A stretch of 64,000 nucleotides of DNA from JAJUFS01 sp036381175. GTDB taxonomy: Bacteria; Pseudomonadota; Gammaproteobacteria; Natronospirales; JAJUFS01. The translations under genes were made by a program, and so were the position numbers. This document shows positions 32,436 to 41,098 of the stretch, piece after piece (position 1 is the first letter of the stretch; every line of letters begins with the position of its first letter). The notes beneath the pieces were generated by a model. It saw only the letters and a program-made list of their open reading frames with translations. It did not search any database and was not told the origin of the DNA. Location of the stretch: positions 1 through 64,000 of the forward strand of contig DASVDI010000046.1 in NCBI GenBank assembly GCA_036381175.1. Direction: 5' to 3'.

Positions 32436-33050
32436 ATGCGCTACTTTGCAGGACTCATTGGCGGGACGATCGTCGCCGTCTTTCTTTTCGCTTTCCAGCA
32501 ACACCTCATCGCCGGGGAACGTAACGTGGTTCCGATCGACACGGTCAAACCCACGTTGCCGGCGATGCCGGAAAGCCTGCCACCGGAAATGAAACCTTAC
32601 GTCTCACAAGAGCTGCCGCCGAAGCCCGAGCCGCTCGTGAAACCGGAGACATCGGTGGATCCATCACTGCCGCAAAATCCGCTCCCTGTCCTCGTTGATC
32701 TTCCGAGTTTCGAGGTCGATGGCCATCACGGCGCCGTGCCGGAGGTTTACTACGGCGGTCAGCGGGTCACGGACGGGAGCGCGGTGCTCACGATGCCGGT
32801 AAGACCGGTTTATCCACCGCAAGCCGCGCGGGACGGCATTGAAGGTGAGGTGGAAGTCGAGTTCACCGTGCGCGCGGATGGCAGCGTCGCAGACATCGTG
32901 ATCCTGCGTGCCGAGCCACCGGGCGTTTTCGAGCAAAGCGCGCGACGCGCACTCCAGCGCTGGGGTTTCAAGCCAAAGCGCGAGAACGGTCAGCCGGTGT
33001 CGATGCGCGTGAGGCAGGTGATCCGCTTCGAGTTGCCGGAACAGCCATAA
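32436..33050 (+). CDS. TonB-family energy transducer (2)
   Basis: 204 aa. N-terminal membrane segment (GLIGGTIVAVFLFAFQQHLI), a Pro/Glu-rich periplasmic spacer (LPPEMKPYVSQELPPKPEPLVKPE) and a TonB C-terminal domain (VRPVYPPQAARDGIEGEVEVEFTVRADGSVADIVILRAEPPGVFEQSARRALQRWGFKP). It should couple the inner-membrane ion gradient to outer-membrane receptors. GGAGGA lies upstream. A hairpin at about 32387-32415 separates it from the first TonB gene. Confidence 0.92.
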   Translation: MRYFAGLIGGTIVAVFLFAFQQHLIAGERNVVPIDTVKPTLPAMPESLPPEMKPYVSQELPPKPEPLVKPETSVDPSLPQNPLPVLVDLPSFEVDGHHGAVPEVYYGGQRVTDGSAVLTMPVRPVYPPQAARDGIEGEVEVEFTVRADGSVADIVILRAEPPGVFEQSARRALQRWGFKPKRENGQPVSMRVRQVIRFELPEQP

Positions 33051-33102
33051 CGGTGAGCAATAACGGTGAGAGTGAATCCGGGAAACGGAATTCCCGCCTC
33101 GC

Positions 33103-33732
33103 TCATTTCAGCAGGCGCGGATTCAGCGTGTAGCTTCCCGTCACTTCCGTTTCCGCGAGCACGTGTCCTTCGATGGCGCGCTCGACATCCTTGCCGCTGA
33201 ATGAACCGTCAACGGGACAGCGTTCGAGGTTCGTGGCGTAGAGGCGGAAATGATAGTGATGCGGGATGCTGTCGTTCCACGGCGGGCAGGGGCCGTCGTA
33301 ACCGAAATACTCGCCTTCCATGTCGTCGTCGCCATCGAACCAGTCGGTGTAATCGTTCAGTCCTTGCCGCGCGCCATCGGGGCCGGCGGGATCGTCCTTG
33401 CCTTGCGCCACGACGCCATCCGAGCAGAAGCCTTCTTCGATCCCGGAAACCTGCGGCGGAATATCGACCATCACCCAGTGATAGAAATCCGTGCGGCGCA
33501 ATTTGGCCGGCACTTCGCGATCTTCCTTGTTGACGTCGTCGGGTTGTGTTGGCGCGTCGCCATCGACGCAGATCAGCACGAGGCTGCGCGTGCCGTCCGG
33601 TACGTCCGACCAACTGATGCGCGGATTGAGATTGTCACTGAACGTGACATGTTGCGTGGAGTCCGGCTTTGCGAAGGCAAAACGCGCCGGAATTTTTTCG
33701 CCGTGGCGGATACCGTCGATCTCAAGGCGCAT
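33103..33732 (-). CDS. YbhB/YbcL (Raf kinase inhibitor-like) protein
   Basis: 209 aa; start at 33732 after AGGAG. PEBP-like features: GEKIPARFAF, NPRISWSDVPDGTRSLVLICVDGDAP, FYHWVMVDIP and NDSIPHHYHFRLYATNLE, corresponding to the ligand pocket of phosphatidylethanolamine-binding proteins. No signal peptide, so cytosolic. The bacterial family's role is unclear. An acidic insertion (DWFDGDDDMEGEYFGYDGP) is present before the last motif. Convergent with tonB (2). Confidence 0.9.
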   Translation of the reverse strand: MRLEIDGIRHGEKIPARFAFAKPDSTQHVTFSDNLNPRISWSDVPDGTRSLVLICVDGDAPTQPDDVNKEDREVPAKLRRTDFYHWVMVDIPPQVSGIEEGFCSDGVVAQGKDDPAGPDGARQGLNDYTDWFDGDDDMEGEYFGYDGPCPPWNDSIPHHYHFRLYATNLERCPVDGSFSGKDVERAIEGHVLAETEVTGSYTLNPRLLK

Positions 33733-33788
33733 GCTGTTCTCCTGATGACGCGACGGTTTCGAGTCTAGCAAAGACCACCTGCGAAGGT

Positions 33789-34253
33789 TCAGTCGCGGCA
33801 CTCGACCGCCTCGGAAAAATATTCCGTCACCATATCTTCGCCATCGACAATTCCCGCAACGCGCGTCAGCAGGCGTCCGTCAGGCAGCAGGCGATAGGTG
33901 ATCCGGCGTGGAAAATCGTGCTCGGGATTTTCAAAGGCGGCCTTGTCGGCTTCGAGCTGGACGAGCCGGAACCGCGGCGCATCCGGTTTGCCCTCGGGAT
34001 ACGGTTGCAGCCAGGTGCCGTTGGCATCCGCAACAATGCGAAGAAATTCGAAGAACTTCAGCTGATCATCGCGCACCGTTTTTACTGTGCCGAGCAGGAC
34101 GCCGCCGTCGCGGCTGCCGTAACGCTCCTCGATGTGCGCGCCGCCGGCTTCGCCCGCCCAGCAACCTTCAAGGAAATCGAGTTCCGCGGGCAGTGATGGC
34201 GGCGCCGGTTGCGCGGCGAACATCAAGACGACGAAGGCAATGACTGGCATCAT
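33789..34253 (-). CDS. DUF6265-like exported protein
   Basis: 154 aa from the ATG at 34253 (a second ATG three bases on is equally possible). An N-terminal hydrophobic signal (IAFVVLMFAAQPA) leads to LDFLEGCWAGEAGGAHIEERYGSRDGGVLLGTVKTVRDDQLKFFEFLRI, a lipocalin-like start resembling DUF6265. Expected periplasmic. The function is unknown. Weak Shine-Dalgarno; divergent from the membrane protein at 34321. Confidence 0.75.
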   Translation of the reverse strand: MMPVIAFVVLMFAAQPAPPSLPAELDFLEGCWAGEAGGAHIEERYGSRDGGVLLGTVKTVRDDQLKFFEFLRIVADANGTWLQPYPEGKPDAPRFRLVQLEADKAAFENPEHDFPRRITYRLLPDGRLLTRVAGIVDGEDMVTEYFSEAVECRD

Positions 34254-34320
34254 TACGGTCCAGGAATGAATTCCGCACCAGTTTATGTCATCCGGTGCAT
34301 TCGATGAACGGGGCCAATCC

Positions 34321-34692
34321 ATGACTGAAAATCACGACATGTACCAGGCAGGCGACGCCGCCGCGAATCACGGCGAGCAGCGCGTCTGGCTCATCATTAC
34401 TTACGCCTTGCATCTTTTCGGCGCGGTGCTTGCCGTGCCGAGCATCATCGGTCTCGTGATGAATTATGTATTGCGCGATTCCGCGGTGGCGGAATTGCGC
34501 AGTCACCATGACTGGATGATTCGCACGTTCTGGTGGGCGCTCGCATGGACGGTTGTCACGTGGATCTTGTGGATCACCCTGCTCGGCATTCCGCTCGCCA
34601 TCATGATGGGTTTCGCCATCTGGGTGTGGTGGATCTATCGTCACGTGCGCGGCCTGATTGTGCTGTCCGATCGCATGCCCATGCCGTATTGA
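34321..34692 (+). CDS. Small inner-membrane protein, DUF4870-like
   Basis: 123 aa with three hydrophobic segments (about 25-47, 66-87, 88-112). Basic residues near the loops (RHVRGLI) suggest an inner membrane location. It resembles DUF4870-type small membrane proteins, whose role is unknown. ATG at 34321 chosen over an earlier in-frame start because it follows a GGGG stretch. Separate from the antiporter gene downstream. Confidence 0.72.
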   Translation: MTENHDMYQAGDAAANHGEQRVWLIITYALHLFGAVLAVPSIIGLVMNYVLRDSAVAELRSHHDWMIRTFWWALAWTVVTWILWITLLGIPLAIMMGFAIWVWWIYRHVRGLIVLSDRMPMPY

Positions 34693-34751
34693 CCGGCTTG
34701 GTTGCCCGCGCGGGCGGGTGTTAAGGTTTCGCTCCTTCGCCGGAGATTCAC

Positions 34752-36602
34752 TTGGGTCATCACGCCGCTTATTCCATCGCACTTGTCATTGGCCTCGGCC
34801 TGCTCGCGCAGTGGGCGGCGTGGCGCGTGCGCTTGCCGGCGATCGTGCTGCTGCTGGTCTTCGGGCTGATCGCGGGACCGGGTCTTGGCTGGATCAATCC
34901 GAGCGAGGATTTCGGCGATTTTCTCAGGCCCGTTATCAGCCTGTGTGTCGCCGTGATTCTTTTCACCGGTGGCTTGAGCCTGCAATTTCACGAACTTCGT
35001 GAAGCGGCGGCGGGCGTGCGCCGGCTGGTGTATTTCGGTGTGCCGCTGTCGTGGGCGCTGGGTTCGCTCGCCGCGCATTTTATCGGCGGACTTTCCTGGC
35101 CGGTCGCGCTGACGTTCGGCGCGATCATCGTCGTCACCGGTCCGACCGTCATCCTGCCGATGTTGCGCCACGCGATGCTGAATCGGCGCACGGCGTCGTA
35201 TCTCAAATGGGAAGGCATCATCAACGATCCCATCGGCGCGCTGCTCGCGGTGCTGGTGTTCCAGTATTTCATTTACAGCGGCGAAGCCGGCGCGTTGAAT
35301 GAAACCATCGCGGGGCTCGCGCGTGCGATTGTCGTCGGCGGACTGCTCGGTACGGTGCCCGGCTGGCTCGCGGGACACGCATTTCGCCGCGGCTACGTGC
35401 CGGATTATCTGCAACCGCCACTCATGCTTGCCCTGGTGATCGCGGTTTACGTTGGCGCGAATGAAGCGCAGCACGAAGCGGGCCTGCTCGCGGTAACCGT
35501 GCTTGGTATCGTCATGGGCAACATGCGCCTGCCCAGCATTCATGAAATGCGCCGCTTCAAGGAATACATCACCGTGCTGCTGGTGTCGTCGGTGTTCGTA
35601 GTGCTGACGGCGGATCTTGATCGCGCGATCATCGCGCGTATCGACTGGCATGTTGCGGCGTTGATTGCCGTCGTGATGCTGGTGGTGCGGCCGGTGACGA
35701 TCTGGATTGCGACCATCGGTGCGGACATGGATTGGCGCGACCGTGCATTGCTTGGATGGATTGCGCCGCGCGGAATTGTCGCGGCGGCCGTTGGCGGTTT
35801 GTTCGGGCCAGCGTTGTTCGGCGCCGGTTACGTGGACGCGGATTTGCTCGTGCCGTTGATTTTCACGCTGGTGTTCGCAACCGTACTCGCACACAGCTTC
35901 ACCCTCGGGCCGCTGTCGCGCTGGCTGAATCTCGCCGCGGAAAAACGCAACCGCGTGCTGCTTGTTGGCGCCTCGCCGTGGAGCACGGAACTCGCGCGCA
36001 CCTTGAAGTCGATGGATATCGGCGTGCTGCTGGTGGATACGTCATGGCACCGCTTGCGTGAAGCGCGCCTTGCCGGCATTCCGGTTTTCTATGGCGAGCT
36101 GCTGTCGGAAAATGCCGAACGATCATTGGAGCTTTCCGACGTTGGCACATTGCTCGCACTGACCAGCAACGATGCGTACAACGCGCTGGTCTGCACCGGA
36201 TTTGCCGGTGAACTCGATCGCGCGCAGGTTTACCAGTTACCGATTTACGCCGCGGATGACGACGATCCGCGCGCGCTCGCGAAAACCATGCGCGGCCAGG
36301 TGGCGTTCGGCGAGCACGCAGTTTACGAAGAACTGTGGACGCATCTCGCGGCGGGCTGGAAATTTCACAAGTCGACGCTGAGTGAAAGTTATTCCTGGGA
36401 GGATTACCGGCATGAAATGTCGGAGGACACGCTGCATATCCTGCGCGTGGATTCGGACGGCGAAGTGAGCGTGCATTCGCCGCAGAAAAAATTCGAACCG
36501 AAAGCGGGCGACACGGTGGTGAGTTTTGGCCCCGAGAAAACCGCGTCATTGAAAAAGACATTGAGCGCAAGCAACGGAGAATCGAATGCCGGCGGCGATT
36601 GA
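34752..36602 (+). CDS. Sodium/proton antiporter (CPA1-type) with C-terminal TrkA domain
   Basis: 616 aa; TTG start at 34752 after CGGAG. Residues 5-395 contain about 12 hydrophobic segments with GPTVILPMLRHAML and GIINDPIGALLAVLVF, the N-D ion-binding signature of CPA1/NhaP-like antiporters. From about 398 a cytosolic nucleotide-binding (TrkA-N-like) domain begins: NRVLLVGASPWSTELARTLKSMDIGVLLVDTSWHRLREARLAGIP. A TrkA-C-like end follows. It should exchange Na+ or K+ for H+ and be gated by nucleotide. The next gene overlaps by 17 nt. Confidence 0.93.
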   Translation: MGHHAAYSIALVIGLGLLAQWAAWRVRLPAIVLLLVFGLIAGPGLGWINPSEDFGDFLRPVISLCVAVILFTGGLSLQFHELREAAAGVRRLVYFGVPLSWALGSLAAHFIGGLSWPVALTFGAIIVVTGPTVILPMLRHAMLNRRTASYLKWEGIINDPIGALLAVLVFQYFIYSGEAGALNETIAGLARAIVVGGLLGTVPGWLAGHAFRRGYVPDYLQPPLMLALVIAVYVGANEAQHEAGLLAVTVLGIVMGNMRLPSIHEMRRFKEYITVLLVSSVFVVLTADLDRAIIARIDWHVAALIAVVMLVVRPVTIWIATIGADMDWRDRALLGWIAPRGIVAAAVGGLFGPALFGAGYVDADLLVPLIFTLVFATVLAHSFTLGPLSRWLNLAAEKRNRVLLVGASPWSTELARTLKSMDIGVLLVDTSWHRLREARLAGIPVFYGELLSENAERSLELSDVGTLLALTSNDAYNALVCTGFAGELDRAQVYQLPIYAADDDDPRALAKTMRGQVAFGEHAVYEELWTHLAAGWKFHKSTLSESYSWEDYRHEMSEDTLHILRVDSDGEVSVHSPQKKFEPKAGDTVVSFGPEKTASLKKTLSASNGESNAGGD

Positions 36603-37227
36603 AAGCGAGAAACTGTTCATTGATGGTCCGGCGGGAAAGCTCGAAGCGATACTCGAATCGCCCGGCGATGTCACGGAACCGGCTGCCGTTGCGGTTGTCT
36701 GTCATCCGCATCCGCAGCATCTAGGCACAATGCTGAACAAGGTCGCGCACACGCTCGCGCGAAGTTTCGTGCAGCTCGGCGCACCGGCGCTGCGTTTCAA
36801 TTTTCGCGGTGTCGGGCGGAGTGAAGGTGAGTTCGCGAATGCCATCGGCGAGACCGATGACGCACTCGCCGCGCTGGATTTCATTCACGCGCGCTGGCCG
36901 AATGCGCGTTTGTGGCTTGGTGGTTTTTCATTCGGCGCGCAGGTGAGTTTATCCGCAGTGCAACAGCGCGACATCGAATGGCTTGTCACTGTCGCGCCGC
37001 CGGTCGAACGCATGAAGCTCGATGATTTCGCCATGCCGGATTGCCGCTGGCTGCTGGTACAGGGCGGCGCGGACGAAGTTGTCGATCCCGAAGGCGTTTC
37101 AAGTTGGGCAAAGTCGCTGCAACCGGCGCCGGAATTCGAATGGCTCGATGGCGTCGGGCATTTTTTTCATGGCAACCTCACTGCATTGCGCGAGATAATC
37201 CTTCGCCACGCGCCAGGGGCGCGCTGA
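36586..37227 (+). CDS. Alpha/beta hydrolase
   Basis: 213 aa. Starts inside the antiporter gene (overlap 17 nt) with CGGAG upstream. Features: VVCHPHPQHLGTMLNKVAHTLARSF and RFNFRGVGRSEGEF near the N-terminus, the nucleophile elbow GFSFGAQ (Ser about 117), and a late GGADEVVDP (Asp) and GVGHFFHG (His). This is the dienelactone-hydrolase/YfhR-like group that cleaves small esters or thioesters; the substrate is unknown. Cytosolic. Confidence 0.9.
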   Translation: MPAAIESEKLFIDGPAGKLEAILESPGDVTEPAAVAVVCHPHPQHLGTMLNKVAHTLARSFVQLGAPALRFNFRGVGRSEGEFANAIGETDDALAALDFIHARWPNARLWLGGFSFGAQVSLSAVQQRDIEWLVTVAPPVERMKLDDFAMPDCRWLLVQGGADEVVDPEGVSSWAKSLQPAPEFEWLDGVGHFFHGNLTALREIILRHAPGAR

Positions 37228-37303
37228 CCATACTTTTCCTGTCGCGATAAAAGCCGGGAACAGGCTTCGGCGGGAATCCGTTCATTCAAATGGAGTGTTT
37301 TCA

Positions 37304-38017
37304 ATGCGCAATGTATTCGCCGCAGTGGTCCTTGTGACAGGTTTTGTTTCGCAGGCCGCGGCAGATGATCTCGACAATCTTGATGCGCTGTCACAAGCGC
37401 AGTTCCAGCTTCTCGCCGAAGACCTTTCCGGCGTGTTGAGCTACAAGGGTTTGCAACCGGCCGAGCCTTACGGCGTGGTCGGTTTCGGCGTCGGCCTGGA
37501 GACGAGCGTCGTTCGCGTGGAAAGCGAAGGTGTCTGGCAGCAAGCCGGTGTCGATGATGTTTCTTCCATACCGGTGGCGCGACTTGCTGTTACCAAAGGT
37601 CTGCCGTTGGGATTCGATGTCGGTGGCTTCATCGCCACGGCACCGGGAACGGGCTTCAAGAACTACGGCGCGCAATTGCGCTATGCCCTGGTTGAAGGTG
37701 GTGTTGCCATGCCCGCCGTCGGTTTGCGCGCGGCGGTGACGCGCCTTGCGGGTGTCGATCAACTGGCGTTCGACACGCGCAGTCTTGATGTTTCCATTTC
37801 GAAAGGTTTCGGACCCGTGACGCCGTATGCCGGATACGGGCGCGTGTGGGCGACCGCAACGCCAGGTGAGAGTACGGGGCTTTCCGAAGTGGATGTTGAC
37901 GGAAATCGCGCTTTCGCCGGTGTGCGTTTCAGTTTCGTGGTGCTGCAGTTCGTGCTGGAAGCCGATCGCGTCGGTGATACCACGGCGTATTCCGCGAAGC
38001 TCGGTTTCGGTTTCTGA
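37304..38017 (+). CDS. Outer membrane beta-barrel-like protein
   Basis: 237 aa; ATG at 37304 after GGAGTG. Signal peptide (VVLVTGFVSQAAA). The mature part has alternating short hydrophobic stretches (YGVVGFGVGLETSVVRV, KGLPLGFDVGGFIA, NYGAQLRYALV, FGPVTPYAGYGRVW) and ends in LGFGF, a typical outer-membrane C-terminal Phe. Possibly a DUF6588-like protein. Likely outer membrane; function unknown. Confidence 0.78.
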   Translation: MRNVFAAVVLVTGFVSQAAADDLDNLDALSQAQFQLLAEDLSGVLSYKGLQPAEPYGVVGFGVGLETSVVRVESEGVWQQAGVDDVSSIPVARLAVTKGLPLGFDVGGFIATAPGTGFKNYGAQLRYALVEGGVAMPAVGLRAAVTRLAGVDQLAFDTRSLDVSISKGFGPVTPYAGYGRVWATATPGESTGLSEVDVDGNRAFAGVRFSFVVLQFVLEADRVGDTTAYSAKLGFGF

Positions 38018-38028
38018 CGGAGGGAAAA

Positions 38029-38490
38029 ATGCTCGGACGACTCAAGGCAATACTCGAAAACACGCTCGGCGACACCGTCAAGGTTGAAGATGATCTTGAG
38101 CACGACGTGCGTCTTGCCTGCGCGGTCTTGCTCGTCGATGCTGCGCGCGCAGACCATGATGCGCATGATCATGAAATGCAGGTAGTGGAGCGATTGCTGC
38201 GCGAGCGTTTCGAGCTTGCGCCCGAAGAAACCGCGGCGCTCGTCAAGCACGCCGGTGAAAAGCTGGATTACTCGGTGGCCTTGCAGGGTTTCACGCGGCA
38301 GTTGATGGACATGCTCGATGAATCCGAGCGCGGCGGAATTGTCGGCATGCTCTGGGATGTCGTTTACGCCGATGGCAAGGTGGATCCCTGGGAAGAGCAC
38401 CTGGTGCGACGAATCTCGGATCTGCTGTATGTGCCGCATTCCGAATTCATACGGCACAAGCTTGCGGCGCAGGAAAAGAAAAAATCCTGA
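38029..38490 (+). CDS. TerB-family protein
   Basis: 153 aa; GGAGG upstream, 11 nt after the outer-membrane gene. Helical TerB-like domain: DVRLACAVLLVDAARADHDAHDHEMQVVERLLRERFEL and GMLWDVVYADGKVDPWEEHLVRRISDLLYV, with the acidic residues (DHDxHDxE, ADGxxDxxEE) that bind metal in TerB. Chromosomal single TerB proteins have no proven role; they are linked to membrane stress. Terminator at 38508. Confidence 0.9.
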   Translation: MLGRLKAILENTLGDTVKVEDDLEHDVRLACAVLLVDAARADHDAHDHEMQVVERLLRERFELAPEETAALVKHAGEKLDYSVALQGFTRQLMDMLDESERGGIVGMLWDVVYADGKVDPWEEHLVRRISDLLYVPHSEFIRHKLAAQEKKKS

Positions 38491-38507
38491 GCCTGTTGTT
38501 CATGCAT

Positions 38508-38543
38508 AAAAAAAACCGGGACTGGTTCAGTCCCGGTTTTTTT
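38508..38543. terminator. Bidirectional rho-independent terminator
   Basis: Stem AACCGGGACT / AGTCCCGGTT with A run before and T run after. It serves both the terB-like gene and the HU-like gene from the other side. Confidence 0.93.
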
Positions 38544-38572
38544 CTATCGGAATCCGGTTTGCGTGGCAAACC

Positions 38573-38935
38573 TCAGACCATGTCTTTCAGGCCCTTCAGC
38601 GGCAGCACTTTCACAGCCTTGCGTGCCGGCTTCGCCTTGAAGACGGTTTCCTCGCCTGTGAACGGGTTGATGCCCTTGCGTGCCTTGGTGGCGGGCTTCT
38701 TGATGACCTTGACCTTCATCAGGCCGGGAACCGTGAACAGGCCCGGACCGCGGCCGCTCAGGTTCTTCTTCATGACCTTGCCGAGGGATTCGAAAACGGC
38801 GTTGACTTCCTTCTTGCTCAGACCGGTGTCGTCGGAGATGAAACCCATCACTTCGGATTTTGTCGGCGGCTTCAGCGCGGCGGTGTTCTTGCCGGCAGTC
38901 TTTTTCTTTGCAGCGGACTTTTTCTTGGCGGCCAT
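38573..38935 (-). CDS. HU-family DNA-binding protein with Lys/Ala-rich N-terminal tail
   Basis: 120 aa; AAGGAGA upstream. Residues 1-22 are Lys/Ala-rich (AAKKKSAAKKKTAGKN), like a short histone H1-type tail. Residues 25-118 are an HU fold: KSEVMGFISDDTGLSKKEVNAVFESLGKVMKKNL, LFTVPGLMKVKVIKKPATKARKGINPFTGEE (the DNA-binding arm; HU usually has GRNP) and a closing VLPLKGLKDMV. It should bend and compact DNA. Placed between TerB and DUF4426. Confidence 0.92.
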   Translation of the reverse strand: MAAKKKSAAKKKTAGKNTAALKPPTKSEVMGFISDDTGLSKKEVNAVFESLGKVMKKNLSGRGPGLFTVPGLMKVKVIKKPATKARKGINPFTGEETVFKAKPARKAVKVLPLKGLKDMV

Positions 38936-39044
38936 TCAGTAGTCTCCTTGCGGAAAGATGATGATATTCACGCGCGCAAAAATAGCATAAACAATTGCGG
39001 TTTTGTCCAGTAATTCATGTGTTTTTCGTGATCCAGTCTTTTGA

Positions 39045-39512
39045 TCAGCTCGCAAAAAACTGCTGCTTGAAGTGAACGCTGTAGGTTTCCGACTCGCCTT
39101 CCGGCGTCACGTAAACATCGAAGATCAGCATTTCGCCATCGGCGACATTGATTTCCGCGACGTAATAAATGGCCTGGAAATCGCCTTTCTCGACGATCTT
39201 TCGCAGCGTCACGTTCTTCACCTGTCCTGAAAGATTCGCGGCATGAACGTTCACCAGCGCCTCGACGGGAACGCCGGTGCTGCCGTCCTCCTTGCGGGTG
39301 ATGGCGATGTTCAGCAGCGCGCGGTTTCGGCTGCGCACGACGTTGTATGCAGAGGCCACCTCTGGCGCGAGATCGTCAGTCGAGATGGCGTTGTAATGAA
39401 TCAGGTATTCGCCGACATCGGTGGTGCCGCCGGCGCGTGCGGGGGTCGTGGCGAGGATCAGTATCGAAACCAGCATCGAAACCAGGATGGCCACAAATGA
39501 ACGTGCGTGCAT
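39045..39512 (-). CDS. DUF4426 exported protein
   Basis: 155 aa; start at 39512 after GGGAGAAA, preferred over a longer in-frame start. Signal peptide (VAILVSMLVSILILATTPARA). The body (VGEYLIHYNAISTDDLAPEVASAYNVVRSRNRALLNIAITRKEDG) is typical of DUF4426, often found in the proC-yggT cluster of gammaproteobacteria. Periplasmic; function unknown. The gap to yggT (144 nt) suggests its own promoter or a loose operon. Confidence 0.88.
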   Translation of the reverse strand: MHARSFVAILVSMLVSILILATTPARAGGTTDVGEYLIHYNAISTDDLAPEVASAYNVVRSRNRALLNIAITRKEDGSTGVPVEALVNVHAANLSGQVKNVTLRKIVEKGDFQAIYYVAEINVADGEMLIFDVYVTPEGESETYSVHFKQQFFAS

Positions 39513-39656
39513 GAGTTTCTCCCGTGAGGCCGAACAGTGATATCGCTGCACTAACTATAGTCCGCCCGCGCGCGCTTTCAGCGATGAATTTCCATGGGCA
39601 GCAAACGGGGTGCGCAAACACGGAATGTTGCGCCGCCCCCGCGCCGGTGTGTCGAT

Positions 39657-40211
39657 TCAGCGCAGCGGATACGGCAGCGGCACCAGGAAGGTCAGGAACT
39701 GCAGCAGGATGATCGCGAACAGCGGCGACAGATCAATGCCGCCCAGCGGTGGAATGATTTTCTGAAACGGGCGCAGCAGCGGCGCGTTGATCGCATGCAG
39801 CACCGCACTGACGGGACTCCAGCCGGGACGCACCCAGCTCAGGATCGCCTGCACGAGAATGGTCAGGAAATAAAGCTGCAGCACCAGCAGCACGCATTTC
39901 AGCACCGCGTAGCCGAGCAGCCACAACACCGGCAGCGATACGCCAGCGATCGCGGCGAGCAGCGCAATGGTGATCAGCGCGACGAGATAAAAAAGCAGCA
40001 GTGCCGCGAAGTCGATGCCGAAGGCGCCGGGAATCGCGCGGCGCAACGGACGCAGCAGCGGGTTCGTCGCCTTCACGACAAATTGCGACAGCGGATTGTA
40101 GAAATCCGCGCGCACCAGTTGCAGCAGGAAACGCAACAGCACGACCATCCCGTAAAGGCCGAGCAGGGTGTTGACCAGGAACAGAATTGCGGAAGCGAAA
40201 TTTCCGCTCAT
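39657..40211 (-). CDS. yggT: YggT family membrane protein
   Basis: 184 aa. Two YggT domains, each with a membrane segment pair and FYNPLSQFVVKATNPLLRPLRR-type amphipathic stretch (repeated as VLHAINAPLLRPFQKIIPPLGGIDLSPLF). The family is associated with cell division and osmotic homeostasis in other bacteria. Start overlaps the proC stop by 4 nt, so the two are translationally coupled. Confidence 0.95.
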   Translation of the reverse strand: MSGNFASAILFLVNTLLGLYGMVVLLRFLLQLVRADFYNPLSQFVVKATNPLLRPLRRAIPGAFGIDFAALLLFYLVALITIALLAAIAGVSLPVLWLLGYAVLKCVLLVLQLYFLTILVQAILSWVRPGWSPVSAVLHAINAPLLRPFQKIIPPLGGIDLSPLFAIILLQFLTFLVPLPYPLR

Positions 40212-41053
40212 GACTTCTGCTCCGCTTGTGCGATTTCTTCCGACAATTCCGCCGAACGCTTGCAGGCCGCTTCGACCGCCGCAGTAAAACGCTCCGCGAA
40301 ACCGCTTTCATCGAGATGATTCAGCGCAGCCGCGGTGGTGCCGCCCGGCGAGGTAACGCGCTCGCGCAACGTGCCGGGATCCTCGGCGCTTTCCAGCGCC
40401 ATGCGCGCTGCACCGTACGCCGTTTGCAAGGTCAGAAGCCGTGCCGTTTCCGCGGGCAGGCCGAGATCGCGGCCGGCTTTTTCCAGCAATTCCATCACGA
40501 GAAAGAAGTAGGCGGGACCGCTGCCGGAAACCGCGGTGACGGCATCAAGCAGTTTTTCTTCTTCCACCCAGCGGACGATGCCGACCGAGCGCAGGATGGA
40601 TTCCGCTTTCTCGCGCTGCGCTTCCGTGACTTCATCGTTCGCGTACAAGGCCGTCGCGCCGCAACGTAGCAGCGCGGGCGTGTTCGGCATGGTCCTGACG
40701 ATCGCAGCACTCCCGCCGAGCCCTGTGCGAATCAGTTTCTCGGTGATGCCCGCGGCAATGGAAATCATCAGCGGCCGGTTCTGGTTGACGGCGGCGCGGA
40801 TCGATTCCAGTGCGGCCTGCATCACCTGCGGTTTGACAGCGAGCACGATCACGTCGGCCCGCGATGCTGCCTCGACATTGTCGTTGGTGATATGGACACC
40901 GAATTTTTCCGCGAGATTTTCCAGCGCTTCGGGGAAGGGATCGGCAACGTGGATTCGGCCGGCTTCACAGCCGCCGCTGATGAGACCGCCGATCAGGCTG
41001 CGGGCCATGTTGCCGCCGCCGATGAAGGCAATCGTGGTGTTTTCCATGGTCAT
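40208..41053 (-). CDS. proC: Pyrroline-5-carboxylate reductase
   Basis: 281 aa. NAD(P)-binding GGGNMARSLIGGLI, substrate-site VLAVKPQ, RTMPNTPALLRCGATALY and AVSGSGPAYFFLVMELLEKAG match ProC. Catalyses the last step of proline synthesis (pyrroline-5-carboxylate to proline) in the cytosol. The start may be 41053 or, two codons later, 41047. It follows yggS by 45 nt in the conserved yggS-proC-yggT order. Confidence 0.97.
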   Translation of the reverse strand: MTMENTTIAFIGGGNMARSLIGGLISGGCEAGRIHVADPFPEALENLAEKFGVHITNDNVEAASRADVIVLAVKPQVMQAALESIRAAVNQNRPLMISIAAGITEKLIRTGLGGSAAIVRTMPNTPALLRCGATALYANDEVTEAQREKAESILRSVGIVRWVEEEKLLDAVTAVSGSGPAYFFLVMELLEKAGRDLGLPAETARLLTLQTAYGAARMALESAEDPGTLRERVTSPGGTTAAALNHLDESGFAERFTAAVEAACKRSAELSEEIAQAEQKS

Positions 41054-41098
41054 GTGCGCGTCGAGTGCTTGAGAATGAAGGCGGACAGGATAGCACTC

